A DNA stretch of 8,066 bases from an uncultured Collinsella sp. (GTDB taxonomy: Bacteria > Actinomycetota > Coriobacteriia > Coriobacteriales > Coriobacteriaceae), in assembly GCA_937981515.1 (NCBI GenBank), contig CALJNY010000099.1, positions 1 through 8,066 of the forward strand, in the 5' to 3' direction. This document shows positions 1 to 6,139 of the stretch, piece by piece. Within the stretch, counting starts at the first letter, position 1. Each line of letters starts with the position of its first letter. Below the pieces are notes generated by a model. It worked only from the letters and a program-made list of their open reading frames with translations. It did not search any database and had not been told where the DNA came from. Position numbers and translations under genes: made by a program.

Positions 1-1
1 G

Positions 2-550
2 CAGATTGAGGAGAAGCTCTCTGAGTATCTCGGTATCGAGAAGGTTATCTGGATCAAGGACGGAATCGATCCGTACGAAACGAACGGCCATGTGGACGAC
101 GTCGCATGCTTTAGTGCGCCCGGCGAAGTCTGCTGCATGTGGACCGACGATCCCAACCACAAGTTCTACAAGGAGTGCCAGGAGGCGTACAAGACGCTCT
201 CCGAGGCCACGGATGCCAAGGGTCGCAAGCTCAAGATCCACAAGGTGATCATGCCTGCGACATCGGTATATATGACCGAAGAAGAGGCCAGCACGATCGA
301 TCCTGTCGAAGGCGTGTTGCCGCGTACTCCCGAGGATGCTTTCGAACCGAGCTATCTCAATTTCCTGCCCATCAACGGTGCGGTGCTTGTACCGCAGTTC
401 GGCGATCCCAATGACGCCCAGGCGCTCAAGGATATCCAAGCTGCTTATCCGGACCGCGAAGTCATCGGTATCATGACCCGTGAAGTCATCTACGGCGGCG
501 GCAACATCCACTGCATCACCCAACAGCAGCCTAAGGCGCGCTGCAAATAG
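2..550 (+). CDS. aguA: Agmatine deiminase, C-terminal half (partial at left edge)
   Basis: Hydrolyses agmatine to N-carbamoylputrescine and ammonia in the cytoplasm; belongs to the guanidino-group-modifying superfamily (peptidyl-arginine deiminase fold). The reading frame is open from base 2 to the TAG at 548-550 and gives 182 residues, about half of the usual ~365, so the N-terminal half and start lie outside the window. Visible family signatures are YETNGHVDDVACF (residues 25-37), carrying the catalytic His at about residue 30, and YGGGNIHCITQQQP near the C-terminus (164-177), carrying the nucleophilic Cys at 171. Both match the agmatine deiminase family closely, including the C-terminal CITQQQP, which helps separate it from arginine deiminase. 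The frame is intact and ends 39 bp before a strong terminator, so this is the last gene of its transcript. Whether a putrescine carbamoyltransferase or antiporter lies upstream, as in agmatine operons, cannot be seen. The identification is firm; only the missing half limits it. Confidence 0.93.
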   Translation, partial: QIEEKLSEYLGIEKVIWIKDGIDPYETNGHVDDVACFSAPGEVCCMWTDDPNHKFYKECQEAYKTLSEATDAKGRKLKIHKVIMPATSVYMTEEEASTIDPVEGVLPRTPEDAFEPSYLNFLPINGAVLVPQFGDPNDAQALKDIQAAYPDREVIGIMTREVIYGGGNIHCITQQQPKARCK

Positions 551-588
551 CAGTTCCATGGTGAACAGCGCTTGATTGTCCGTACGCG

Positions 589-623
589 AAAGTCCGCCGA
601 CTTCAATGGTCGGCGGACTTTTT
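589..623 (+). terminator. Rho-independent terminator after agmatine deiminase, probably bidirectional
   Basis: A perfect 13-bp stem pairs 589-601 (AAAGTCCGCCGAC) with 609-621 (GTCGGCGGACTTT) around a 7-nt loop and runs into a T tract ending at 623. It lies 39 bp after the aguA stop. It also lies 50 bp beyond the stop of the convergent acetyltransferase; read on the minus strand the stem ends in TTT, so it may end both transcripts. Confidence 0.9.
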
Positions 624-672
624 GTGTGGTGGTTTCAGCTGAACGGCGGGCCGTGCGGCTTGGATGTGCGGG

Positions 673-1323
673 CTAATCCTGCGTGTCGCCTCCGTACATG
701 TAGACGATAAAGCCGTCGCCGGTGTCCTGGCTGTGATCTTCTAGGATGCGCTTCATGTTGAGGTGCTCGTAGAACTGCCAGTCGGCGTTGCAGTCGCTCA
801 TCAGGAAGAACTTGGTGCAGCCTGCCTTGGCGAGCTCAGCGCGCGTAAGGTCGATGAGTTCGCGGCCGAGTCCCTTGCCCTGCCACTCGGGCGCAATGAT
901 GATCAGGTTGAGCTGGCCCTGGGCATACTCGTTGCCCGTGGCGGCAAAGCGGTCGGCCGTGGCCTTTTCACGACTGTCGCCAAAGAGCGAGCCCTCGAGC
1001 TTGGCATCGGCGGTCTTTGCCATCTCGGTTGCCTGGATAAACAGCTCGTCGTAACAGGGCTCCCAGGTGGGATTGGTACGCGGCTTGCCGTCCTCGAAGA
1101 TGCCGATGCAGCAGGCGGCGATAATGCGGCCCTCGGCCTCGGCGACGAGTGCGATGGGGGAACGCTGCAGCTGCATGGCGATGTTAAAGCGTGCGCAGAA
1201 ATCGGCGGCTTCGACGTCGCCGCGGTTGCGCAACGTGTTGCACCACAGCTGGTTGTAGATGGCGGCGATGCCGGTCAGGTCATCAAGCGTGGCGGCGCGC
1301 AGGGCTACGTTCTCAAGGCTCAT
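673..1323 (-). CDS. GNAT-family N-acetyltransferase
   Basis: Predicted acetyl-CoA-dependent N-acetyltransferase of 216 residues; the substrate is unknown. The start is the ATG at 1321-1323 (protein MSLENVALRAATLDD), because GGAAGGAG sits 5 nt upstream; a TTG 15 bp further upstream would overlap that ribosome binding site and is rejected. The GNAT fold is visible: an N-terminal beta strand (NVALRAATLDDLTGIAAIY, 5-23), a central strand ending in the acetyl-CoA pyrophosphate loop (LIIIAPEWQGKGLGRELI; Q-x-x-G-x-G at 148-153), then the helix DLTRAELAKAGC and the late motif WQFYEHLNMKRI (182-193), with Tyr185 at the position of the usual general acid. An insert at about residues 75-125 (PTWEPCYDELFIQATEM onward) is longer than in minimal GNATs such as RimI, so the substrate pocket may be unusual. 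It stands alone, convergent with aguA and with a repeat-rich gap upstream. The family is secure; the substrate cannot be inferred. Confidence 0.88.
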   Translation of the reverse strand: MSLENVALRAATLDDLTGIAAIYNQLWCNTLRNRGDVEAADFCARFNIAMQLQRSPIALVAEAEGRIIAACCIGIFEDGKPRTNPTWEPCYDELFIQATEMAKTADAKLEGSLFGDSREKATADRFAATGNEYAQGQLNLIIIAPEWQGKGLGRELIDLTRAELAKAGCTKFFLMSDCNADWQFYEHLNMKRILEDHSQDTGDGFIVYMYGGDTQD

Positions 1324-1440
1324 GGAGACTCCTTCCAAGTTGGGTCAGGCCATCTATGAGTTTGACATGGACGCAGGGCGGCCGCATCGACCATTCGGCA
1401 GACGAGCCTCGATTCCTCGGGGACGGAGGGTTCCAAGAGA

Positions 1441-1541
1441 GAATGAGAGTGGATTATCGGACGCCCGCTCGACGAGAGTGGATAATCTCCCACTTTTAGC
1501 GCTGATATAGGCCAAAAACGGGAGATTATCCACTCTCATTC
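1441..1541. repeat. Three copies of a GAGAGTGGATAATC motif, two forming an 18-bp perfect inverted repeat
   Basis: Positions 1474-1491 (GAGAGTGGATAATCTCCC) and 1520-1537 (GGGAGATTATCCACTCTC) are a perfect 18-bp inverted repeat around a 28-nt spacer, able to form a hairpin or cruciform. A third copy, GAATGAGAGTGGATTATC at 1441-1458, lies just upstream and matches the reverse complement of 1524-1541 at 17 of 18 positions. The three copies are therefore arranged direct, direct, inverted. There is no T tract after the hairpin on either strand, so it does not look like a terminator. This is most likely a dispersed intergenic palindrome of the REP/BIME kind; that class assignment is inference. Confidence 0.75.
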
Positions 1542-1553
1542 TGGGTATTCCTT

Positions 1554-1603
1554 GGGGACGTTCTTAAACGACTAGTCAAACAAGAACGTCCCCAACGACT
1601 ACC
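1554..1603 (-). repeat. REP-like palindromic element, copy 1
   Basis: The arms GGGGACGTTCTT (1554-1565) and AAGAACGTCCCC (1582-1593) pair perfectly over 12 bp. The 16-nt loop contains the palindrome GACTAGTC (1570-1577), and the tail is AACGACTACC. Read on the minus strand the element starts GTAGTCGTT before the hairpin, and TAGTCGTT recurs inside the loop. A GTAG tetranucleotide 5' of a stem is the layout of REP sequences recognised by RAYT transposases. A second copy 3.3 kb away (4826-4875) is identical at 49 of 50 bases, so it is a true dispersed repeat. No transposase is encoded nearby. Confidence 0.8.
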
Positions 1604-1792
1604 ATCGCCGAGACCATGGCCGGCCTCTCCGGCACCCGCATCACTGGCTAGTTTCGCCCATGCGCTGGGGTGGGGGATATGCGTCTTCCACCCTTCCTTT
1701 CTTTGGCTGGATTTTGCGCTGAAGACAGCGATCTGCATGTCTTTGGCGTAAAGTTTATCCTTAGCACATATCAATAAGCGAAAGGCCCGGTA

Positions 1793-2755
1793 GTGAGTAC
1801 GTTCAACTTCTTCTACGGAATCACATTCGTCTTGCTTTGCATGGTGGCGGTGTGCGTATCGGTATGCGCATACCTCGTCTCACATCGAACAAGCTACTTG
1901 ACGGTCTCGGCCTTCTTTTTCTTCGACATGCTCGAAAGCGCCCTCGTATTCCTCGATGAGTATCAGGGCAGTAAGATGATGGCAGATATCCTCAGCAGCC
2001 AATTTCCCATGACTCACCCCATAACGAAACTCGTCCTATCGATTGGAATCATGGCGAGCATGTGGGCATTTGCATTGGCGATCGCAAACAAGACGAGCCG
2101 GCTGCACATGCTCGTGCCCTGCATCGTCTTTTCTGCTTTCGAGGCCATGTCGCTTGTTTTGCAGCCCGATTCAATCAAACAACTCGCATTTTATGCGTTG
2201 CGCTCCTTGTTCATGTTCGTGGCGTTTGGCATGATTTTCGTCTGCTACCGCAAAAGCAAACCGTCGGCGCGAAAGAGCTTCTATGCACGCTACGGCAGGT
2301 TTCTTATTGTGATGGCTGTGTTGACGGTGTTTGTTCTGATCGAGGATGTACGCGTTCTCGGGCTGAATATTGGGCGGATCGAAGTCATTGATTACCTGTA
2401 TTTTGCCTACGGCAGAAACATCCCAGAGAACATCATGAGCGTGGTGGCCGCGATGTATACCGTTCGTGCGGCGTCGCGGATCTTGTCGTTGCGCTTTTCT
2501 GCTCCGCCCACAACGTCTGGCACCTCTGCCAAGCAGATTGCGGAGGTCCGCTTCTCGGCATTCTGCGACCAGCACGATATCTCCGCGCGTGAACGCGAAG
2601 TGCTCGACCTTCTGCTCGATGGCCAGGATAACCGCGCCATAGCGAATGAATTGTTTATCTCTGTCGGCACGGTCAAATCGCATGTTCACACGATATTCCG
2701 TAAATGCGGTGTCTCATCGCGGTCCGAGCTTCTTCAGAGCTTTTGGGCAGGTTAA
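1793..2755 (+). CDS. Membrane-anchored LuxR-family transcriptional regulator
   Basis: This 320-residue protein probably senses a signal in or at the membrane and controls transcription through a C-terminal helix-turn-helix. The start is GTG at 1793 with AAAGG 7 nt upstream. The N-terminal ~225 residues are hydrophobic, with membrane segments at about 7-30, 36-54, 78-98, 104-123, 130-152 and 168-186, and a weaker one near 205-225. There is no periplasmic binding or PAS domain and no receiver domain, so it is not a normal two-component response regulator. A Ser/Thr-rich linker (237-245) leads to a GerE-type domain at about 261-317 with the typical residues ISAREREVLDLLLDGQDNRAI and the recognition helix VGTVKSHVHTIFRKCGV. 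Similar one-component membrane LuxR proteins are common in Coriobacteriia, often next to exported enzymes. Here the next gene, 138 bp downstream on the same strand, is a Tat lipoprotein amidohydrolase, so that gene is the likely target. The ligand is unknown. The class is sure; the target is inferred from position. Confidence 0.88.
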   Translation: MSTFNFFYGITFVLLCMVAVCVSVCAYLVSHRTSYLTVSAFFFFDMLESALVFLDEYQGSKMMADILSSQFPMTHPITKLVLSIGIMASMWAFALAIANKTSRLHMLVPCIVFSAFEAMSLVLQPDSIKQLAFYALRSLFMFVAFGMIFVCYRKSKPSARKSFYARYGRFLIVMAVLTVFVLIEDVRVLGLNIGRIEVIDYLYFAYGRNIPENIMSVVAAMYTVRAASRILSLRFSAPPTTSGTSAKQIAEVRFSAFCDQHDISAREREVLDLLLDGQDNRAIANELFISVGTVKSHVHTIFRKCGVSSRSELLQSFWAG

Positions 2756-2832
2756 AGGCAGGGTTATAGGGGATATAGGCCTCCGCTTACGGCAATAACC
2801 CCGTTTGTGCTGACAAGTTTATACCCGGGGGT

Positions 2833-2849
2833 GCTATTCAGGTGATAGC
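2833..2849. promoter_or_regulatory. Candidate operator palindrome upstream of the amidohydrolase
   Basis: GCTATTCAGGTGATAGC is a near-palindrome: GCTA and TAGC on the outside, TCA and TGA inside around GG, with one extra T on the left. It ends 44 bp before the amidohydrolase start. A weak CTGACA (2810-2815) and TATTCA (2835-2840, preceded by TG at 2832-2833) could be the promoter boxes, in which case the palindrome overlaps the -10 region. Its size and place suit a dimeric LuxR-type regulator, but no binding consensus is known for this protein. Tentative. Confidence 0.35.
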
Positions 2850-2893
2850 AAGCGTCGCGAAAGCGCGGCGATGTCAACAGAAAGGTGGGTTAT

Positions 2894-4696
2894 ATGAAGA
2901 CCTCTATCCCCCCCGTTTCCCGTAGAAGCTTTCTCGGTCTGAGCACGTTAGGCGCCGCGGCTGTTGCGGTGGGTGCCGCCGGTTGCGCCAACAATTCTTC
3001 AAATGCCGGAAGCACCGGCAGCGCGAGTTCCGATAAGGCATCCATCGTCTTTCGTAACGGCACGATTCAGACGATGGTCAAAGAGGGCGACACCGCGGCC
3101 GCCCTGGCTGTCTCGGGCAACAAGATCGTATATGTAGGCGAAGACTCCGGTGTTGACGAGTACATCGATGACAACACGCGCGTCATCGATCTTGATGGCG
3201 GTATGGTGATCCCCGGCTTTATGGACGGCCATATCCACGCTCCGGGCAACTGGGTGACCGCGCTGTACGAAATCGATCTTACCAAGGCTACCACGATCGA
3301 TGAGTATAAGAAGGCGGTCAGTGATTTTGTAACCAAACATCCCGATGATGAGGCTTACGTTGGCGGCTCGTTCATGATCAACGCCTTCGAGCAAGAGGAT
3401 GGCACCAATCCCGGCCCCAACAAGTCCATCCTCGATGAGATCTGTTCCGATAAGCCCATCATGCTGACCGATGTTTCCTATCATTCGGTGTGGGTCAACA
3501 GCCGTGCGCTCGAGCTTGCGGGCATCGATAACGATACCCCCAATCCCACGGGCGGCATCATCACCCGCGATGCAAACGGCGAGGCGACTGGCTACTTGAT
3601 CGATTCTGCTGCAGGTATGGTGAGGGAGGTTGTCTCCGTCGAGCATACGGACAAGGAGCTTGAGAACGCTATCGACAAGTACCAGCAGGTGGCTACGAAA
3701 TACGGCATCACCGGCATTACCAACATAAGCGTCGTGGGAGATTCTACGGCAGAGGATTGCCAGTTCTATACTGACCTTGAGAAAGATGGCAAGCTTAACC
3801 TGCGCATGCGAGTACTTCCTACCATTAGGCCCGGCATTACGGCTGAAGAGGCCCTTAAAACCGTGAAGGACCTCAAGAAGTTCGATAGCAACATGATCTC
3901 TACCGGTACGGTTAAGATCTACTCCGATGGCGTTACCGAGGGCGGCAGCGCCGTGATGCTCGAGCCATATACCTCCGCCGCCGGTAAGGGCGATAACTGG
4001 CACGGCGAGTCCGTCTGGGATCAGCAGGAGTTCAGCGACATGGTGGCCGCCCTCGACAAAGAGGGTGTTCAGATTCATGTTCACGCGATCGGAGATGGCG
4101 CCGTCCACAATACACTCGATGCCTACGAGCGCTGCGTCAAGGAGAACGGTGAGCGCGATGATCGCCGCAACACCATGACGCATGTGTGTGCAATCACCGA
4201 CGAGGACATTCAGCGCGTCGTCGATCTCGACATTGTGTGCGCGTTGCAGTTCCTGTGGATGTATCACGATCCTTTGTGCGACCTCGAGATCGCCTTTGTG
4301 GGCGAGGATCGCGCCATGAAGTTCTACCCCGTCAAGAAGATGCTCGAGGCCGGCTGCTTTATCTCCGGTGCGAGCGATGGCCCGGTCACCGGCTATGCGC
4401 CGCTCGAGGAGATCGAGGTGGCCGTTACGCGCAACAGCCCGTATCCCGAGGAGGAGGACACCGATATGTACCGTTGGCCCGAGCAGGCCATCACGGCATA
4501 TCAGGCGCTCGAGGCATATACCAAAAACGTTGCCTTTGAGAACTACATGGAGGATAAAGTCGGTACGCTCGAGGTGGGCAAGCTCGCCGACATCACGGTG
4601 CTCGATCAAGACATTCTTCATTGCGATCCCAAGAAGATCTCCGATACCAAGATTCTGTTCACTGTCTCCGATGGCCGTATCGTATACGAGGGATAA
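2894..4696 (+). CDS. Tat-exported lipoprotein amidohydrolase (YtcJ/Amidohydro_3 family)
   Basis: Metal-dependent amidohydrolase of 600 residues, predicted to act outside the membrane on an amide or formamide-like substrate that cannot be named. The ATG at 2894 is chosen because AAAGGTGG lies 5 nt upstream; a GTG at 2885 lies inside that site. The N-terminus has a twin-arginine signal (VSRRSFLGL, Arg10-Arg11), a hydrophobic stretch rich in Ala, and a lipobox-like AAGC with the lipid-carrying Cys at 31, then a Ser/Gly/Asn-rich linker to about 48. The catalytic domain shows DGHIHAPG (His113 and His115, metal ligands), the family block YHSVWVNSRALELAGID, VKIYSDG (Lys341), IHVHAIGDGA (His395 and His397), THVCAITDED (His430) and ISGASDGPV (Asp495), ending in VGTLEVGKLADITVLDQD. 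All the expected metal-site residues are present, so it should be active. Family members include N-substituted formamide deformylases; many are cytoplasmic, so the Tat lipoprotein signal is notable. A membrane LuxR regulator is encoded just upstream and a terminator lies just downstream. Confidence 0.9.
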   Translation: MKTSIPPVSRRSFLGLSTLGAAAVAVGAAGCANNSSNAGSTGSASSDKASIVFRNGTIQTMVKEGDTAAALAVSGNKIVYVGEDSGVDEYIDDNTRVIDLDGGMVIPGFMDGHIHAPGNWVTALYEIDLTKATTIDEYKKAVSDFVTKHPDDEAYVGGSFMINAFEQEDGTNPGPNKSILDEICSDKPIMLTDVSYHSVWVNSRALELAGIDNDTPNPTGGIITRDANGEATGYLIDSAAGMVREVVSVEHTDKELENAIDKYQQVATKYGITGITNISVVGDSTAEDCQFYTDLEKDGKLNLRMRVLPTIRPGITAEEALKTVKDLKKFDSNMISTGTVKIYSDGVTEGGSAVMLEPYTSAAGKGDNWHGESVWDQQEFSDMVAALDKEGVQIHVHAIGDGAVHNTLDAYERCVKENGERDDRRNTMTHVCAITDEDIQRVVDLDIVCALQFLWMYHDPLCDLEIAFVGEDRAMKFYPVKKMLEAGCFISGASDGPVTGYAPLEEIEVAVTRNSPYPEEEDTDMYRWPEQAITAYQALEAYTKNVAFENYMEDKVGTLEVGKLADITVLDQDILHCDPKKISDTKILFTVSDGRIVYEG

Positions 4697-4774
4697 TCGG
4701 TCGATCGAGGTAAAGAGCGGACGATCTGCTCGGTAGAACGCTAGGGCGCCAGCTGTCGTCGCAATTTAGTGCAG

Positions 4775-4813
4775 GCCGCCGCGGATGCATGAGCGTCCGC
4801 GGCGGCGCTTTTT
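4775..4813 (+). terminator. Rho-independent terminator after the amidohydrolase
   Basis: A perfect 11-bp GC-rich stem pairs 4775-4785 (GCCGCCGCGGA) with 4796-4806 (TCCGCGGCGGC) around a 10-nt loop and is followed by GC and TTTTT at 4809-4813. It starts 79 bp after the amidohydrolase stop and points the same way. Confidence 0.88.
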
Positions 4814-4825
4814 GCGGTGGTCATG

Positions 4826-4875
4826 GGGGACGTTCTTAAACGACTAGTCAAACAAGAGCGTCCCCAACGACTACC
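4826..4875 (-). repeat. REP-like palindromic element, copy 2
   Basis: This copy matches the element at 1554-1603 at 49 of 50 bases; the one change (AAGAGCGTCCCC instead of AAGAACGTCCCC) puts a mismatch in the stem. It lies 12 bp after the amidohydrolase terminator in a convergent intergenic space, a typical place for REP elements. Both copies have the same orientation. The near identity of non-coding DNA points to recent spread or to gene conversion. Confidence 0.8.
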
Positions 4876-4916
4876 CCAAGGAATGTCCCAGACTGCCGGC
4901 AGAAAAGGAACGTCCC
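4874..4916. repeat. Degenerate REP-related arms next to copy 2
   Basis: Two direct repeats, AAGGAATGTCCC (4878-4889) and AAGGAACGTCCC (4905-4916), resemble the right arm of the REP-like element. They flank the 10-nt palindrome CTGCCGGCAG (4893-4902). The segment 4874-4891 is, apart from a one-base indel and one substitution, the reverse complement of 1541-1557, which directly precedes copy 1. The material beside the two main copies is thus shared but inverted and rearranged, as in composite REP clusters. Confidence 0.5.
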
Positions 4917-4968
4917 TAACTGTCGCGTCCGGAGCAAGACGGCGCCGCAGGTAGAGGACGGACAGCGA

Positions 4969-5067
4969 GCGGGCCGCATTTGAGACAAGGTGACGTGAAA
5001 CGAAAGGGCGCTGACCTTCTGGTCGCGCCCTTGAAGTTGAACGTCAGATTGTCCAAATGCGGCCCGC
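4969..5067. repeat. Large nested inverted repeat (about 99-nt hairpin)
   Basis: The outer arms 4969-4996 and 5041-5067 pair as 14 bp (GCGGGCCGCATTTG with its complement), a one-base bulge, 5 bp, a 2x2 internal loop, and 6 bp. Nested inside is a second stem, AAGGGCGC (5004-5011) with GCGCCCTT (5025-5032) and GACC with GGTC, closed by a TTCT loop. About 37 base pairs form within 99 nt. It lies 41 bp beyond the DAHP synthase stop and inside its probable 3' untranslated region. The inner part is annotated separately as a terminator; the outer arms are not needed for termination. Confidence 0.7.
4997..5032 (-). terminator. Probable terminator of the DAHP synthase gene
   Basis: Read on the minus strand, AAGGGCGC-GACC pairs with GGTC-a-GCGCCCTT around an AGAA loop and is followed by TCGTTTC, a broken but T-rich tail. 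It begins 76 bp after the DAHP synthase stop. The stem is GC-rich and 12 bp with one bulge. The interrupted T tract makes the call less certain than for the other terminators here. Confidence 0.6.
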
Positions 5068-5078
5068 GCAGCGTCGAG

Positions 5079-5110
5079 TAGTTACGCGGTTTGGTAAAAC
5101 CGCGTAACTA
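5079..5110 (-). repeat. Perfect 14-bp inverted repeat that includes the DAHP synthase stop codon
   Basis: TAGTTACGCGGTTT (5079-5092) and AAACCGCGTAACTA (5097-5110) pair perfectly around GGTA. On the minus strand the stop codon TAG at 5110-5108 is the first three bases of the stem. No T tract follows on that strand, so a simple terminator is unlikely. It may protect the 3' end of the mRNA or simply be a short palindromic repeat. Confidence 0.65.
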
Positions 5111-6139
5111 AACCCGCTCTGCGATCTCGTGGATGAGGTAGTCGGTCTTTTCCCAGCCCAGGCACGGGTCGGTGATGGACTTGCCAAAGACGCCGCCGTC
5201 GACAGACTGGTTGCCGTCCTCCAGGTAGGATTCGATCATAAAGCCCTTGACCAGCTTGGAGATGGACTCGTTGCGGCGGCAGCTGTCGAGCACCTCCTTG
5301 CAGATGCGGTGCTGCTCCAGCGGGCGCTTGCCCGAGTTGTCGTGGTTGCAGTCGATGATCGCCGCCGGGTTGGCGTAGCCGGCATGCTCGGTATAGCGCT
5401 CAGCCAGACGCTCCAGATGCTCGTAGTGGTAATTGGGGTAGGTACGACCGTCGAGACCGATGTAGCCACGCATGACGGCGTGCGCGAGCGGATTGCCGTC
5501 GCACTCGACCTCCCAGTTGCGGAAGATGAAGCTTTGATGTGCCTGGGCGGCGTAGATGGAGTTGAGCATAACGGTGGTGGAACCGGCGGTGGGGTTCTTC
5601 ATGCCCACAGGCACCGAAATGCCGCTCGACACCAGACGATGCTCCTGGTTCTCGACCGAGCGCGCACCCACGGCAACATAGCTCAGCAGATCAACGAGGT
5701 ACTGGTAGTTGGACGGATAGAGCATCTCGTCGGCGGTGAAGAAGCCCGTTTCCTCAATAACGCGCAGGTGCATATGGCGGATGGCCTTGACGCCCTCGAG
5801 CAGGTCGTCGGGAGCCTCGGGGTTGGGGTTGTGCAGCAGGCCCTTGTAGCCGGTGCCCTTGGTGCGCGGCTTATTGGTGTAGACGCGCGGAATGATGATG
5901 AGCTTGTCCTTGACCTCCTCGGCGGTCTTGGCCAGTCGGTTCATGTACTCAAGCACCGAATCCTCGCGGTCGGCAGAGCACGGGCCGATGATGAGCACCT
6001 TGCGCGCGTCCTCGCCGGTAAAGACTTTGGCGACCTCGGCGTCAAATGCCTGCTTTTTGGCGGTAAGCTCGGCAGAAAGCGGCATTTCCTCGCGGATCTC
6101 CATGGGGATCGGCAGCCTGCGTTTGAATTCCATGGCCAT
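5108..6139 (-). CDS. aroF: 3-deoxy-7-phosphoheptulonate (DAHP) synthase, type I
   Basis: Condenses phosphoenolpyruvate with erythrose 4-phosphate to DAHP, the first step of the shikimate pathway, in the cytoplasm. The 343-residue protein is close to the usual ~350 for the AroF/AroG/AroH class. The start is the ATG at 6137-6139 with AGGAGG 5 nt upstream; an ATG two codons later is too far from it. Visible motifs are IGPCSADRED (51-60), the PEP-site block NKPRTKGTGYKGL (89-101), GARSVENQEHR (158-168), PVGMKNPTAGS (177-187), IIDCNHDNSGK (251-261) and IESYLEDGNQ (302-311). The predicted metal ligands are Cys54, His256, Glu303 and Asp324. The GTGYKG segment differs from the VGWKG of E. coli enzymes and fits Gram-positive relatives. 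There is no fused chorismate mutase or ACT domain, and which aromatic amino acid inhibits it cannot be read from sequence. It is transcribed alone from its own promoter and faces the amidohydrolase. The symbol marks the class, not a specific paralogue. Confidence 0.94.
   Translation of the reverse strand: MAMEFKRRLPIPMEIREEMPLSAELTAKKQAFDAEVAKVFTGEDARKVLIIGPCSADREDSVLEYMNRLAKTAEEVKDKLIIIPRVYTNKPRTKGTGYKGLLHNPNPEAPDDLLEGVKAIRHMHLRVIEETGFFTADEMLYPSNYQYLVDLLSYVAVGARSVENQEHRLVSSGISVPVGMKNPTAGSTTVMLNSIYAAQAHQSFIFRNWEVECDGNPLAHAVMRGYIGLDGRTYPNYHYEHLERLAERYTEHAGYANPAAIIDCNHDNSGKRPLEQHRICKEVLDSCRRNESISKLVKGFMIESYLEDGNQSVDGGVFGKSITDPCLGWEKTDYLIHEIAERV

Larger units (their letters stand above)
1324..1792. 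other. Gene-free intergenic region rich in palindromic repeats
   Basis: These 469 bp separate two divergent genes, the acetyltransferase (-) and the membrane LuxR regulator (+). I find no gene here. The small open frames across it, including minus-strand ones through 1354-1539 and 1526-1774, run through inverted repeats and have no ribosome binding site or recognisable product. The region holds two repeat families, annotated separately at 1441-1541 and 1554-1603. The last ~190 bp should contain the regulator promoter. A weak candidate is TTGGCG at 1743-1748 with ACATAT at 1766-1771, 17 bp apart. No convincing promoter was found for the acetyltransferase. Confidence 0.6.

Noticed and set aside
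1439..1541. CRISPR array, because of the repeated 18-bp motif
   Set aside because: There are only three copies, one is inverted, and spacing is irregular (15 and 28 nt); no cas gene is nearby.
1354..1774. Two short minus-strand open frames (61 and 82 codons) in the repeat region
   Set aside because: Both translate the palindromic repeats, lack a ribosome binding site, and would be artefacts wherever the repeat occurs.
2761..2801. Inverted repeat GGGTTAT/ATAACCC after the LuxR gene as a terminator
   Set aside because: The stem is only 7 bp with a 27-nt loop and no T tract; the LuxR transcript may simply read into the amidohydrolase.
2999..4621. Minus-strand open frame of 540 codons opposite the amidohydrolase
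   Set aside because: The plus strand carries the complete amidohydrolase with all its metal ligands; the antisense frame has no motif.
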